The translations under genes and the position numbers were made by a program. From Selenomonadaceae bacterium (lineage in GTDB: Bacteria > Bacillota > Negativicutes > Selenomonadales > Selenomonadaceae): DNA of 40,491 bases. Positions within the stretch are counted from its first letter, which is position 1, and every line of letters starts with the position of its first letter. Below, in pieces: positions 8,785-17,794 of this stretch. The stretch spans positions 1 to 40,491 of the forward strand of contig JAGBMX010000111.1 in the NCBI GenBank assembly GCA_017634675.1. Direction: 5' to 3'. The notes below the pieces were generated by a model. The model searched no databases and was not told where the DNA came from. It worked only from the letters and a program-made list of their open reading frames with translations.

Positions 8785-9553
8785 AGTATTCGACCTTTAA
8801 CAAGTACAGACCGCCGGGCGGAGCGGTAGGGCTTGCCAATGTCCTGTCTTTAGCGTCGAATATTTCCTTGAATTTTGTTAAATTCATGCGACCGCTTCCA
8901 AGAGTTACGAGTGTGCCTATCATATTTCTGACCATATGGTATAAGAAGCCGTTGCCGTAGAATGAAATTTCCAATATATCGTCTTTTACCTTCAAAGACG
9001 TTTCGTAAATTTCGCGGACGGGACTCATGGGAGCGCCGCCGGCGGCCCTGAAACTAGAAAAATCATGAACTCCCTCTAAAAGTTCTAGAGCTTCTTCAAT
9101 AATTTCCAAATTTAAATTTTCCCTGACATACCATGTATAATTTCTAAGGAAGGGATTGGGGAATTTTCCGCATTGAATTTTATAAAGATATGTTTTAGCC
9201 TTTGCGCTGTGCCGTGCGCTAAAATTCATATCCGCTTCCCAAGCGTTCGTCACTATAATATCTTTCGGCAAAAGGCTGTTTGCCGCATAAGGTATCTTAT
9301 CCGTCGGAATTTTGCCGGATGTAAAAAAATTTACGACCTGCTCTAAAGCGTGTACCCCCGTATCCGTGCGCCCGGCAGCGGCAAGTTCGACAGTTTCGCC
9401 AAAAAGCTGAGAGAGCTTTTCCTCCAAAACATTTTGTACCGCCACGGCGTTATTCTGCCTTTGAAAACCATGATAGCCGGTTCCGTCATAAGCTATTGAA
9501 AGAACTATATTCCGTCCCCGTCGCTTCATCTCTTCTATATGTTCTCTTTTCAT
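8783..9553 (-). CDS. truA: tRNA pseudouridine(38-40) synthase
   Basis: A TruA-family enzyme of 256 residues that isomerises uridines 38-40 in the anticodon arm of tRNAs. The N-terminal SIAYDGTGYHGFQRQ and the catalytic Asp in AAGRTDTGVHALEQVVNF are clear, as is FLYHMVRNMIGTLV near the C-terminus. Many homologues begin close to NIVLSIAYDG, so an ATG nine codons in (9529) could be the true start; neither start has a well-spaced ribosome site. It ends the string that begins with nfeD, a common place for truA next to ecfA-ecfT in Firmicutes. Confidence 0.95.
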   Translation of the reverse strand: MKREHIEEMKRRGRNIVLSIAYDGTGYHGFQRQNNAVAVQNVLEEKLSQLFGETVELAAAGRTDTGVHALEQVVNFFTSGKIPTDKIPYAANSLLPKDIIVTNAWEADMNFSARHSAKAKTYLYKIQCGKFPNPFLRNYTWYVRENLNLEIIEEALELLEGVHDFSSFRAAGGAPMSPVREIYETSLKVKDDILEISFYGNGFLYHMVRNMIGTLVTLGSGRMNLTKFKEIFDAKDRTLASPTAPPGGLYLLKVEY

Positions 9554-9577
9554 GCGCTTTTCTTTCTTTCACAATGT

Positions 9578-10369
9578 TTAATGAGAGTAAAACTGTAAAA
9601 ATATATTGCATATTATAAAAACTGTTATAAAAGCTATCGCCAAATAATCATTGCCGTTCATACGGCTTTGCTTGCGCTTACCTCTGTTTTCATTATAACA
9701 TCTAGCTTCCAATGCAAAAGATAAATCTTCGGCTCTTTGAAACGTCAAGAGCATGAGAGGAAACACTATTGCGCCCATATTTTTTATGCGTCTGAAAATG
9801 CCGCCTTCATCAAAATAGATTCCTCTTGATTTTTGCGCTTTTACAATCTGCTCGTATTCGTGAATTGTGGTGGGTACAAATCTAAAGGCAAGACTGATTG
9901 TCATTGCGGCATAATGGGGGGATATATTAACGAGTTTAAGAGGTTTCAAAATGTCTTCCACAGCGTCTGTTAAAGCCACAGTCTTTGTAGTCAGCGTCAA
10001 AAAAGAGGAAAGCAAGATAAAAAGAGCGAACCTATAAGCCATTACGAATCCCGTTACAGCGCCCTCTTTAGTAGCGGATATTTTAAATATGGAAAAGAGT
10101 ATTTCTCCTTCGTGAAAAAAGGGGTTCAGCAAAAGAGTGAAGGCTAAAATCCACCATACCGGTTTTAACGATATAATAAGGCTTTTAAAAGGAATTTTTG
10201 AAATACGCGCTAAAAATAAAATCAACGCGGTATAAGTGGGAAAGGTTACTTTATAGTCAAAAATAAACAATGAAAAAACAAGCGGGACAATCAGCATGAG
10301 TTTTATTTTTGGATCTGTTCTGTGAAGGACGGAATTGCCGTCTATGTATTGACCCAACGTTATATTCAT
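9578..10369 (-). CDS. ecfT: Energy-coupling factor transporter transmembrane protein
   Basis: A polytopic membrane protein of 263 residues that joins the EcfA1-EcfA2 ATPases to exchangeable substrate-binding S components for vitamin or metal uptake. There are hydrophobic segments at about 25-45, 65-85, 105-125 and 240-260. The two coupling helices are recognisable as KAQKSRGIYFDEG and FALEARCYNENR. The second normally reads A-R-G; here it is A-R-C. No S component is encoded in the window, as expected for group II ECF systems. It is 4 bases downstream of ecfA2. Confidence 0.93.
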   Translation of the reverse strand: MNITLGQYIDGNSVLHRTDPKIKLMLIVPLVFSLFIFDYKVTFPTYTALILFLARISKIPFKSLIISLKPVWWILAFTLLLNPFFHEGEILFSIFKISATKEGAVTGFVMAYRFALFILLSSFLTLTTKTVALTDAVEDILKPLKLVNISPHYAAMTISLAFRFVPTTIHEYEQIVKAQKSRGIYFDEGGIFRRIKNMGAIVFPLMLLTFQRAEDLSFALEARCYNENRGKRKQSRMNGNDYLAIAFITVFIICNIFLQFYSH

Positions 10370-10373
10370 GGCG

Positions 10374-11246
10374 TCACCCGTTCACGGCGGAAACTATGCG
10401 GTTAACTCCTTCCTCTTCCGAAAGAGCGTCGCTTTCTATGTCGATTCCGCAACTTTTTAATCTATCCAAAAATTCCCAGATTTTCGGTCTTTTAAGTCCC
10501 GCTGTTTTTAACAATTCCTTATCGGAAAAAACATTGTATACGCTGTCTGCAACAATCAATCTGCCATCCTTCATAACAATCATCTTATGGGCGATTTCAG
10601 CAATATTTTCCATACTGTGAGATATAAACAAAATTGTTGAGTTTTCTTCTCTGTTTAATTTCAACATTAAATTTAAAATATCCCTCTGACCTTTAGCGTC
10701 AAGACCTACCATTGGCTCGTCCAAAATAAGATATTTGGGGGAAAACGCCAAAATTCCCGCTATGGCGACGCGTCTCTTTTCGCCGCCGCTTAAATTGTAC
10801 GGAGGACGATTTTTCATGTTTTTATTAAGTCCCACAAGTTCCATGGCGCGATTTACTCTTTCTTCCACCGTTTTTTTTGAAAACATCATTTCTTTGGGGG
10901 CAAAAGCTATATCCCTTTCCACCGTCTCCTCAAAAAGCTGATATTCGGCGTATTGGAACACCATGCCTATTTTCCTTTTTGCTTCCCTTGCCAAACGAGA
11001 TTCTTCCCTATTCCTCACTCCATATATATCAACGCCGTCAACAGTGACTTGCCCGCGACTTGGTCGACTTAGTCCAGCTATAACTTCTGCAAGCGTAGAC
11101 TTTCCCGAACCGGTTTTGCCCGCAATTCCTATGATTTCCCCTTCTTTTATAGATAAATTTATGTCAAAAAGCGATTGATGCGGCGTAATCAGATTGTCAT
11201 CATAAAAAAAATCCACATTCTTAATTTCTATTCCCATATCCTTCAC
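10374..11246 (-). CDS. ecfA2: Energy-coupling factor transporter ATPase EcfA2
   Basis: An ABC ATPase of 290 residues. Walker A is GKTGSGKST, the Q-loop region VFQYAEYQLFEE, the signature LSGGEKRRVAI, Walker B LILDEP and the switch His is in FISHSM. The C-terminal extension of about 60 residues is typical of EcfA. The open frame begins at GTG 11246; ATG 11237 (MGIEIKNVDF) is an equally good start. Either way it overlaps the end of ecfA1, indicating coupled synthesis of the ATPase pair. Confidence 0.93.
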   Translation of the reverse strand: MKDMGIEIKNVDFFYDDNLITPHQSLFDINLSIKEGEIIGIAGKTGSGKSTLAEVIAGLSRPSRGQVTVDGVDIYGVRNREESRLAREAKRKIGMVFQYAEYQLFEETVERDIAFAPKEMMFSKKTVEERVNRAMELVGLNKNMKNRPPYNLSGGEKRRVAIAGILAFSPKYLILDEPMVGLDAKGQRDILNLMLKLNREENSTILFISHSMENIAEIAHKMIVMKDGRLIVADSVYNVFSDKELLKTAGLKRPKIWEFLDRLKSCGIDIESDALSEEEGVNRIVSAVNG

Positions 11247-12066
11247 TGAAAATGCCTTTCAGTTCTTGCAACAACCTTTCTTCCGTGTAAATCCCGACGG
11301 ATAAGCTTACTCCCCGTTTTCTTAACATTTCGGCTACTCTATAGGCAAAAGGGTATTTTAAATTCAGATTGTTTAACTTGCAATTTTGGGCAAACAATTC
11401 TTTTGGATTAGATATGGCGACAATTTTACCGTTATCCAAAACAATAGCTTTGTCCGCCTCCAAAATTTCTTCTGTAAAATGGGTTATATAAATAATTGTT
11501 ATACCATTTTTCTTGTTTAAATCCAAAATAGTTTGAAAAACTTCTTTACGGGACTCAGGATCAAGCATTGTGGTAGCTTCGTCCAATATTAGGGCAACAG
11601 TATTCATGGCAAGCGCTCCGGCTATGGCGACTTTTTGTTTCTGACCTCCGGAAAGAGTATACGAAGGCGTTTTCCGTTTATCCAAAAGACCTACAGTTTC
11701 AAGTGAAGAAATAATTCGTCGTTCTATTTCCTCGCTGTCTACGTTAAGATTTTCCGGACCAAACGCCACATCGTCTTCAACCATAGCGGCCACTATTTGG
11801 TTATCCGGATTTTGAAATACGATTCCGATTTTTTTGCGTATTTCTTTGCCCGTTTCCGCATTTTTCGTATTTAACCCCATAACCGTAACTTCGCCGCTAC
11901 TTGGCAACAATAAACCGTTCATAAGTTTTGCAAGGGTGGATTTGCCGGAACCGTTCGACCCCAACACAGCGACAAAATCTCCTTTTTCTATCGTAAAATT
12001 TATATCGGATAAAATACTTACGCCGCCGGTTGCATACGAAACGTCATGAAATTCGATAAACGCCAA
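11221..12066 (-). CDS. ecfA1: Energy-coupling factor transporter ATPase EcfA1
   Basis: An ABC ATPase of about 281 residues. Walker A is GSNGSGKST, the Q-loop VFQNPDNQIVAAMVEDDVAF is strongly diagnostic of EcfA1, the signature is LSGGQKQKVAIAG, Walker B ALILDEA and the switch His is in IYITHF. The open frame extends to a TTG at 12084, but GAGGTGG inside that extension lies 5 bases before a second TTG at 12066, giving the family-like start MAFIEFHDVSY. I prefer 12066. It pairs with EcfA2 as the asymmetric ATPase dimer under EcfT. Confidence 0.93.
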   Translation of the reverse strand: MAFIEFHDVSYATGGVSILSDINFTIEKGDFVAVLGSNGSGKSTLAKLMNGLLLPSSGEVTVMGLNTKNAETGKEIRKKIGIVFQNPDNQIVAAMVEDDVAFGPENLNVDSEEIERRIISSLETVGLLDKRKTPSYTLSGGQKQKVAIAGALAMNTVALILDEATTMLDPESRKEVFQTILDLNKKNGITIIYITHFTEEILEADKAIVLDNGKIVAISNPKELFAQNCKLNNLNLKYPFAYRVAEMLRKRGVSLSVGIYTEERLLQELKGIFSEGYGNRN

Positions 12067-12102
12067 CTTTTCCACCTCTCGCAAAAGTAGTCGTGAAAAA
12101 GA

Positions 12103-12738
12103 CTAATCCCTTCTCAACTTCTTCCCTAAATCATCGAAGAAAGATTTTGTAATTCGTCCGAAAATACCCCTCTCGCCGTTTTTGGAATCATCCCTAAGAC
12201 GAAGTTCATCCCTTGCCATGACCCGCTTCCCCGTTTTTGCGTCAAATACGCCGAAACGCACGCGAACGGTTGACGTATAAATGGTTCTCGGCGGATGATT
12301 GACCGGCACCGTAACCGTATACTTATCCTCATAAGTCGAGCCGTCGGAATGTCTGTAAGTTCTTGTCATTGTCTTGTTTTCCCATGTGGTGTATCCGGGA
12401 CGCACATAAAAATCATCGTGCCAATCAAGAAGCTCGCCTATTACATACAAATCTGCGCCTTCTACGGGATGCCCGATATTTGCCGGAGCCGTAGGCCTAA
12501 CTATCTCAAACTTAGGACGCTGAGCGTTTTTCATATAATCTTCTTTTAAAAGCTCTTCCATAATGTCGTTTGGAAGAGATCTTTTATCTACAATAGAAAG
12601 ATCGTAGACCATGATTTTTTTCGCCAGCTTAAAATTAAAGTCCTTATCAACCCAATCGGTTTTCTCCGCCCTTGCAGGCGCAATGACCAAATTCAGAATG
12701 AAGACCGTCATCGCCAAAAATGAAAGTATTTTCTTCAT
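12103..12738 (-). CDS. Secreted protein of unknown function
   Basis: I do not recognise a characterised family. The 211-residue product begins with a clear signal peptide (MKKILSFLAMTVFILNLVIAP, cut near ARA). The mature part is hydrophilic. A segment like KKIMVYDLSIVDKR followed by DLYVIGELLDWHDDFYVRPGYTTWENKT suggests a beta-rich envelope protein resembling those that report a stress- or lipid-related property of the periplasm, but this is only an impression. Its start overlaps the stop of the upstream 144-residue gene as ATGA, and AGGAGAAG gives a good ribosome site. It is 36 bases upstream of ecfA1, so co-transcription with nfeD-floA and the ECF genes is likely. Confidence 0.75.
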   Translation of the reverse strand: MKKILSFLAMTVFILNLVIAPARAEKTDWVDKDFNFKLAKKIMVYDLSIVDKRSLPNDIMEELLKEDYMKNAQRPKFEIVRPTAPANIGHPVEGADLYVIGELLDWHDDFYVRPGYTTWENKTMTRTYRHSDGSTYEDKYTVTVPVNHPPRTIYTSTVRVRFGVFDAKTGKRVMARDELRLRDDSKNGERGIFGRITKSFFDDLGKKLRRD

Positions 12739-13169
12739 ATTCTTCTCCTACCTTTTAAAGCTTTGGGCTTACCCAAAATTTCCGCTAAGATTATGCCTTC
12801 TCTTACCTTATCCTTAGATATGGCGAAGGTTTTTCTTTCGATTGATGCGGATTTTATCGAAGTGTCTTTGCTTTCCTTGCTGCGCTTTTCTTTCTCCTCC
12901 GCTGTATTCAAATATTTTAAATACGGATTATCTTTGGGTTCTTCCTTGTAGACTTCGTCTAAATCTAAAGACGGTTCCGGCTCGTCTTTGGGAGCGCCTT
13001 CTATTTTAGGTATATCAAAATCAAAGGGGTTATCATACGGCGGAAGCTTTGTATCGGTCGGCGCAGGGATTCGTTCCGCCTTCCTTTTTTTTCGCTTCTT
13101 CTCGTTCGCCTTGTCGGAAATAAGTGAGCCTATAACATAAAGCACGATTATGAGTATGAGATTTTCCAT
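12735..13169 (-). CDS. Small single-pass membrane protein of unknown function
   Basis: A 144-residue protein. One transmembrane helix (MENLILIIVLYVIGSLI) is followed by a very basic patch (KANEKKRKKRKAER), so the rest is probably cytoplasmic. A long acidic and proline-rich linker leads to a C-terminal segment REGIILAEILGKPKALKG. Similar 'ILAEILG.P.A' tails occur in other short Firmicute membrane proteins of unknown role, as far as I recall. The gene follows floA by 11 bases, which suggests a link to FloA membrane domains. AAGGGGCG precedes the ATG. Confidence 0.72.
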   Translation of the reverse strand: MENLILIIVLYVIGSLISDKANEKKRKKRKAERIPAPTDTKLPPYDNPFDFDIPKIEGAPKDEPEPSLDLDEVYKEEPKDNPYLKYLNTAEEKEKRSKESKDTSIKSASIERKTFAISKDKVREGIILAEILGKPKALKGRRRI

Positions 13170-13180
13170 ACTATCGCCCC

Positions 13181-14152
13181 TTACTTGCCGTTTTTAAAAT
13201 TTGCGTCCCGTCCTGTTATGGAATTTCTCATATCTGTATCGGCTTGGATATTGTTTAAATTGTAATAATCCATTACGCCTAATTTGCCCTCGCGAAGCGC
13301 CGCCGCCATTGCATGAGGTACTTCCGCTTGCGCCTCCACAACTTTTGCTTCCATTTCCTGAGTATAAGCTTTCATTTCCTGTTCTTTAGCCACAGCCATA
13401 GCGCGACGTTCCTCGGCCTTTGCCTGCGCTATGCGTTTATCGGCTTCCGCTTGATCCGTTTGAAGTTCTGCGCCGATATTTCTTCCCACATCAACATCCG
13501 CAATATCAATAGAGAGTATCTCAAATGCGGTGCCTGCGTCAAGACCTTTGCCAAGCACGGTTTTTGAAATATCATCAGGGTTTGCCAAAACATCCGTATG
13601 CATTTCCGAAGAACCGACCGTTGTGACAATACCTTCCCCTACCCTAGCTATAATAGTAGGCTCTCCTGCGCCGCCCACCAAACGATCTATGTTTGCCCGG
13701 ACTGTAACTCTTGCCTTTATTTTAAGTTCTATACCGTTTTTAGCCACAGCTGAAACGATTGGAGTTTCTATAACTTTCGGATTAACGCTCATCTGCACGG
13801 CTTCAAGCACATCGCGTCCGGCAAGATCTATAGCCGCAGAACGTTCAAAAGGAAGTGGTATCTCCGCTCTATGAGAAGCGATAAGCGCATCCACAACTTT
13901 ATCAACATTTCCCCCCGCAAGATAATGAGCTTCAAGTTGATTAACCGAAACATCCAAACCCGCTTTGTTAGCTTTTATAAGAGGAAGAATAATTTTTCCT
14001 GGCGGTACGCGACGCATACGCATACCCACAAGAGTGATAATACTAACGTGCACGCCCGCCGCAAGAGCCGAAATCCAAAGCCCCAACGGCACGAAATGCA
14101 AAAAAATCATAATTCCTACAATTGCTAAAAATACCAAAATGCCCAATTCCAT
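13181..14152 (-). CDS. floA: Flotillin-like protein FloA
   Basis: A 323-residue SPFH/YqfA-family membrane scaffold that organises functional membrane microdomains. An N-terminal hydrophobic hairpin (residues 1-40) is followed by [20 protein letters not shown], an SPFH-type beta/alpha domain, and a C-terminal coiled coil rich in Ala/Glu ([20 protein letters not shown]). The end, [21 protein letters not shown], is strongly conserved in FloA. The start overlaps the nfeD stop as TAATG. The nfeD-floA arrangement matches the yqeZ-yqfA pair of Bacillus. Confidence 0.94.
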   Translation of the reverse strand: MELGILVFLAIVGIMIFLHFVPLGLWISALAAGVHVSIITLVGMRMRRVPPGKIILPLIKANKAGLDVSVNQLEAHYLAGGNVDKVVDALIASHRAEIPLPFERSAAIDLAGRDVLEAVQMSVNPKVIETPIVSAVAKNGIELKIKARVTVRANIDRLVGGAGEPTIIARVGEGIVTTVGSSEMHTDVLANPDDISKTVLGKGLDAGTAFEILSIDIADVDVGRNIGAELQTDQAEADKRIAQAKAEERRAMAVAKEQEMKAYTQEMEAKVVEAQAEVPHAMAAALREGKLGVMDYYNLNNIQADTDMRNSITGRDANFKNGK

Positions 14153-14541
14153 TAAAACTCATCCACCTTTCTAACAACTACTCGATTGCCGTTTACGGCC
14201 ACCACTTCAACAAGTTCGCCTTTTTTTATATATGCGCCTTCCGACACAACGTCTACCGGGTTGTTATCTATAAATACAGCTCCGGCAGGACGAAGTTCGC
14301 CTATTACCTTTCCCCTTTTTCCGATTAAATATTCCCGTCCCTCTGCGCTGGTATAGCCCTCGTCCTTTGTGGAGCGTTTGAAGAGCACGAGTTCGTTTAA
14401 AAATTTACTTTTCGCCATCATTTTTATGAAATAAACGAGTAACACCACTAAGACGATAGATATTGCAACCGCAATGTAAAGAGCGTTTTCGCCGCCAAAG
14501 AGGAAAGCTATCCCATAAACAAAAGCGGCTAAAATTTCCAT
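14152..14541 (-). CDS. Short NfeD-family membrane protein
   Basis: A 129-residue protein with two hydrophobic segments (about 3-16 and 22-41) and a C-terminal OB-fold of the NfeD type ([30 protein letters not shown] and [15 protein letters not shown]). Short NfeD proteins lacking the protease domain accompany flotillins and are thought to assist in assembling or regulating them. GGAGGGAGG lies upstream. It comes directly after the rpsU terminator, so it needs its own promoter or read-through. Confidence 0.88.
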   Translation of the reverse strand: MEILAAFVYGIAFLFGGENALYIAVAISIVLVVLLVYFIKMMAKSKFLNELVLFKRSTKDEGYTSAEGREYLIGKRGKVIGELRPAGAVFIDNNPVDVVSEGAYIKKGELVEVVAVNGNRVVVRKVDEF

Positions 14542-14570
14542 AACAAAGTCCTCCCTCCCCCTTTATACTA

Positions 14571-14596
14571 AAAAGCACCCACGAAAATCGCGGGTG
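14571..14596 (-). terminator. Intrinsic terminator of rpsU
   Basis: On the - strand GCACCCGCG pairs with CGTGGGTGC (one G-T pair) around ATTTT and is followed by TTTTT. It starts 6 bases after the rpsU stop. Confidence 0.85.
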
Positions 14597-14602
14597 CAAC
14601 AT

Positions 14603-14785
14603 TTAGCCTCTAAACTTGCGCTTTCTTGCTGCTTCGGACTTCTTCTTCCTGCGAACGCTAGGCTTTTCATAGTGTTCGCGTTTTCTTACCTCAGCCAGAG
14701 TGCCGGCTTTTTGGCAGGTGCGCTTGAAGCGACGGAGGGCACTGTCAATGGATTCGTTCTTTCCTACTTTAACTTCGTTTGCCAT
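14603..14785 (-). CDS. rpsU: 30S ribosomal protein S21
   Basis: A 60-residue basic protein with the S21 hallmarks: [41 protein letters not shown] and a Lys/Arg-rich tail. The open frame extends 14 codons upstream, but GGAGGGAGGG fits ATG 14785 and all homologues start there. It stands alone between a consensus promoter and a strong terminator. Confidence 0.96.
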   Translation of the reverse strand: MANEVKVGKNESIDSALRRFKRTCQKAGTLAEVRKREHYEKPSVRRKKKSEAARKRKFRG

Positions 14786-14846
14786 GTATCTTCCCTCCCT
14801 CCGAAATTTTATCGGTACGCTTTGCAAATTACAAAACTACTTCTGA

Positions 14847-14875
14847 ATTATACAATAAATTTGAAATTTTGTCAA
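14847..14875 (-). promoter_or_regulatory. Consensus promoter of rpsU
   Basis: On the - strand TTGACA (14875-14870) is separated by exactly 17 bases from TATAAT (14852-14847), a perfect housekeeping sigma promoter. The start of rpsU is 62 bases from the -10 element. Confidence 0.88.
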
Positions 14876-14935
14876 ATTTCACGTCAAAAACTCTGCGGCC
14901 GTTTAATAAAAATTTGTAACTAGATATAAAAAGTT

Positions 14936-15115
14936 AAATAGTGCCGTTCATGGTCGACATCTCCACCGCTATGCGGTCTTCCTCCCCCTTTCAGGGGAGG
15001 CAACTAAAACAGAAAATTTTTCTTTAGCCATAACAGTAGCAATCAGAGTGCCTCCATGGAAGGGGGAGTTGCTCGAAGGGCAGAGAAGCGGCAACGTTGC
15101 CTTGGGCGCATACTT
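14936..15115. repeat. Palindromic intergenic repeat, copy 1 (diverged)
   Basis: This fills most of the 372-base gap between rpsU and guaB. The left arm AAATAGTGCCGTTCATGGTC leads to a CTCCACCGC block and a CCCCCTTTCAGGGGAGG hairpin. The centre ends in AATCAGAGTGCCTCC, and a degenerate right arm contains CTCGAAGGGCAGAG. The same order of blocks occurs at 18684-18861. The right arm is more decayed here. No protein is encoded. The rest of the gap carries the rpsU promoter. Confidence 0.7.
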
Positions 15116-15157
15116 TTTATAAACAACGAAAAATTCAAACCATGAATAGCAACAAAA

Positions 15158-16672
15158 CTATTCAATGGATCTCGTCGAGAACTGATCCCTTAAGATTACG
15201 TCGTGCGAACCGCCTTCCACAATGCTTGTTGCGGACACAAGCGTAAGCTTCGCTTTATCCCTAAAATCCTGAAGATTGAGCGCGCCGCAGTTGCACATGG
15301 TGGAGCGGATTTTGGACAATGTAATGTTTACGTTGTCCTTTAAAGAGCCTGCATAAGGCACATAAGAATCCACGCCTTCCTCAAAGGAAAGCTTCTTTGC
15401 GCCGCCTAAGTCGTAACGCTGCCAGTTGCGGGCGCGGTTGGAACCTTCGCCCCAATACTCTTTATAATATGTGCCGTTAATGCGAACCTTTGCGGAGGGG
15501 CTTTCGTCAAAGCGTGAGAAATATCTGCCGAGCATGAGGAAATCAGCGCCCATAGCAAGAGCAAGCGTCATGTGATAATCGTGTACAATGCCTCCGTCGG
15601 AGCAAACGGGTATATATACGCCGGTTTCTCTGTAGTATTCATCGCGCGCGTTGCAAACGTCAATCAACGCCGTGGCTTGACCTCTGCCTATTCCCTTTGT
15701 TTCTCTCGTTATGCAAATGGAGCCGCCGCCTATGCCGACTTTTATAAAATCAGCGCCTGCGTCCGCCAAAAATCTGAATCCTTCCGCATCAACCACGTTG
15801 CCTGCGCCGACTTTTACATCTTCGCCGAAATTTTCATGGATATATTTTAAGGTTATCTTCTGCCATTCGGAAAAACCCTCGGAGGAATCAATACAGAGCG
15901 CATCCGCCCCCGCGGCAATCAAAGCCGGCACTCTCTCTTCGTAATCTCTTGTGTTTATTCCCGCACCAACTATATAGCGCTTATGCTCATCAATTAGTTC
16001 CAGCTCGTTCTCTTTGTTGTCGGTATAGTCCTTGCGGAAAACCATGTAACGGAGCCTTTGGTTTTTATCCACAAGCGGCAGCATATTAAGCTTGTGTTCC
16101 CAAATCATATCGTTCGCCATGGAAAGCGTAGTGGTTTCAGCATCCGCATGAACCAACTTTTCAAACGGCGTCATAAAAGTAGCGGCTTCTTCTTCACCCG
16201 TCATCCTGGTTATTCTGTAATCGCGACTTGTCACTATCCCCAAGAGTTTTCCGGTAGCAGTGCCGTCGTCCGTCACCGCCATGGTGGAATGACCTGTTTT
16301 TTCCAAAAGCTCCAATATCTCTTTTAACTTCGTTGTAGGGCGAATATTTGAATCGCTGCTTACAAAGCCGGATTTATAATTTTTAACCCTTCGCACCATA
16401 GCCGCCTCGTCCGCCGCAGACTGCGAACCGTAAACAAAAGCCACGCCGCCTTCTTTTGCGAGAGCTATCGCCATGGTATCGTTCGACACCGCCTGCATTA
16501 TGGCGCTTGTCATAGGAATATTCATGGAAAGAGCCGGCTCTTCGCCACGCCTGAATTTTACCAAAGGAGTTCTAAGAGAAACATTCGCCGGTATGCAGTC
16601 TACGCTGGAATACCCCGGCACTAAAAGATATTCGCCAAAAGTGTGGGAGGGCTCTTCAAAATAATACGCCAT
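15158..16672 (-). CDS. guaB: IMP dehydrogenase
   Basis: A 504-residue IMP dehydrogenase that oxidises IMP to XMP in guanine nucleotide synthesis. It is a barrel with a CBS pair inserted at about 100-215 ([21 protein letters not shown] and [20 protein letters not shown]). The catalytic Cys is in [26 protein letters not shown] binds phosphate and RARNWQRYD resembles the mobile-flap Arg region. The long N-terminus [20 protein letters not shown] belongs to a Firmicute-type subgroup rather than the E. coli type. ATG 16672 has GAAGGA at 7 bases; the ORF opens 8 codons earlier. Confidence 0.92.
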   Translation of the reverse strand: MAYYFEEPSHTFGEYLLVPGYSSVDCIPANVSLRTPLVKFRRGEEPALSMNIPMTSAIMQAVSNDTMAIALAKEGGVAFVYGSQSAADEAAMVRRVKNYKSGFVSSDSNIRPTTKLKEILELLEKTGHSTMAVTDDGTATGKLLGIVTSRDYRITRMTGEEEAATFMTPFEKLVHADAETTTLSMANDMIWEHKLNMLPLVDKNQRLRYMVFRKDYTDNKENELELIDEHKRYIVGAGINTRDYEERVPALIAAGADALCIDSSEGFSEWQKITLKYIHENFGEDVKVGAGNVVDAEGFRFLADAGADFIKVGIGGGSICITRETKGIGRGQATALIDVCNARDEYYRETGVYIPVCSDGGIVHDYHMTLALAMGADFLMLGRYFSRFDESPSAKVRINGTYYKEYWGEGSNRARNWQRYDLGGAKKLSFEEGVDSYVPYAGSLKDNVNITLSKIRSTMCNCGALNLQDFRDKAKLTLVSATSIVEGGSHDVILRDQFSTRSIE

Positions 16673-16720
16673 GAAAATCCTTCTTTCGTAAAACATTACA
16701 GTCGGAGCGCTGCCCCGAAC

Positions 16721-16746
16721 CCCGCAAGGGCTACGCCCTTTGCGGG
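16721..16746. repeat. GC-rich hairpin upstream of guaB
   Basis: CCCGCAAGGGC (16721-16731) pairs with 16735-16746 with a single bulged base. A T-rich tail follows on the + strand only. No + gene lies upstream, so it is not an obvious terminator. It sits 49 bases ahead of guaB in the guaB leader, where it could influence expression or be one more intergenic repeat. Confidence 0.45.
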
Positions 16747-16771
16747 TATTTTTATTTATTATAATACGGCA

Positions 16772-17155
16772 TCAAATATTTCTTATGATGCCGTATGCTA
16801 CCAAAATAATAATTGTTGTTATTGCTATTTTGTTGTAAGTTTTATTGTGTTGTCGATTATTTGTTCTATATATTTCATCTTGGACTATAAGCCAAAAAAT
16901 AACCGGTAAAAGGACAAACAGAAAGGGATTTGCGTGAAACGCTCCGCAAAAATCGAAAACTGAGAGACATAAAAACAATGTGGTAACGCCGCAACCCGGG
17001 CAATAATACCCTGTAATGGCGCGGATGGGACATTCAATAGAAATTCCCGTGATTTTCACCCACATTAAATATAAAACTCCTATAAAGGCGCATTTGACGT
17101 AAGGTTTAAAAAGTTTAAGCGTAGACGGGATACTGTTTTCCATTATGGTTGTCAT
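16772..17155 (-). CDS. DUF2752 membrane protein
   Basis: A 127-residue protein of the DUF2752 family, recognised by CPIRAITGYYCPGCGVTTLFLCL, where CPGCG is the signature, and by the following A..NPFLF stretch. There are three hydrophobic segments (about 21-38, 75-92 and 108-124). Function is unknown; the paired cysteines suggest metal or redox chemistry at the membrane. No ribosome site precedes ATG 17155 or ATG 17143. The start probably relied on coupling to the upstream DUF4234 gene, whose reconstructed end overlaps this start; the IS insertion should have weakened this. Confidence 0.82.
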   Translation of the reverse strand: MTTIMENSIPSTLKLFKPYVKCAFIGVLYLMWVKITGISIECPIRAITGYYCPGCGVTTLFLCLSVFDFCGAFHANPFLFVLLPVIFWLIVQDEIYRTNNRQHNKTYNKIAITTIIILVAYGIIRNI

Positions 17156-17188
17156 GGTCGATTATATCGTTAATACTGCTTTGAATTA

Positions 17189-17211
17189 TAGCAATTTTCA
17201 AAATTACTAAC
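17189..17211. repeat. IS630 terminal inverted repeat, left
   Basis: It starts TAGCAATTTTCAAAATTA and matches the right end at 18 of 23 positions when read inward. The transposase stop codon lies inside it. A TA target duplication sits immediately outside. Confidence 0.7.
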
Positions 17212-17794
17212 AGTAACCACAACAAGAAAACCATCCCTTGCAATCAGATGGTGTAACTAAAGCAAGAGCATGTGCAACAGCTTCTGGAAGAAGTTTTTTT
17301 ACTCTAACTTTACATTTACGAAGATAATTTTTCATTTTTGACCACATTTTTTCTATAGGATTAAAATCTGGACTATATGGGGGCAAAAATACAACAGTTG
17401 CGCCGCCAGCACAAATAAGCTCGCTTACAGTGCTGGCTTTATGTACCTTTAAATTGTCCATAATAACAATATCGCCAATCTGTAGCGTAGGAACTAGCGT
17501 ATTTTTTATATATTCCACAAAAGATTCAGTTTTCATAGCGCCTTCTATTACTTCGTAGGCATAAGTACCATCTAAACGTATAGAAGATACAATGGTTGTA
17601 TTTTTAGGGGTATTACAAGGTACTTTATCTACAACTCTAGTTTTTCCAATAGAACGGCCATAACGACGCGTCATATTTGTATTGATGCCACTTTCATCCA
17701 AAAATACGAGCCTACTACAATCAGCTTCAGAGGCGAATTTCTGCCACTCCTCTCTCTTTTCCTTCACATCGGGGACGCTCCTGTTCAGAAGCAT
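17207..17794 (-). CDS. IS630 transposase, catalytic part (second frame)
   Basis: This frame encodes the DDE domain: first Asp in LVFLDESGINTN, second in DIVIMDNLKVHK, and the Glu in PPYSPDFNPIEKMW. All three catalytic residues are present. The frame lacks its own ribosome site and its opening residues (MLLNRSV) are not family-like; productive synthesis needs a +1 shift from the upstream frame at the C4 run (17771-17774 on the + strand). After the shift the sequence reads ERPDVKEKREEW, which is typical. It is 195 residues as an open frame, and about 187 after the shift point. Confidence 0.88.
   Translation of the reverse strand: MLLNRSVPDVKEKREEWQKFASEADCSRLVFLDESGINTNMTRRYGRSIGKTRVVDKVPCNTPKNTTIVSSIRLDGTYAYEVIEGAMKTESFVEYIKNTLVPTLQIGDIVIMDNLKVHKASTVSELICAGGATVVFLPPYSPDFNPIEKMWSKMKNYLRKCKVRVKKLLPEAVAHALALVTPSDCKGWFSCCGYC

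Noticed and set aside
13530..13874. A 114-codon + strand frame opposite floA
   Set aside because: It is antisense to a well-supported FloA gene with conserved domains; no ribosome site or family-like sequence was seen.
16721..16746. Purine riboswitch in the guaB leader
   Set aside because: Only a single simple hairpin is seen; the three-way junction and conserved core of purine or guanidine-type riboswitches are absent.
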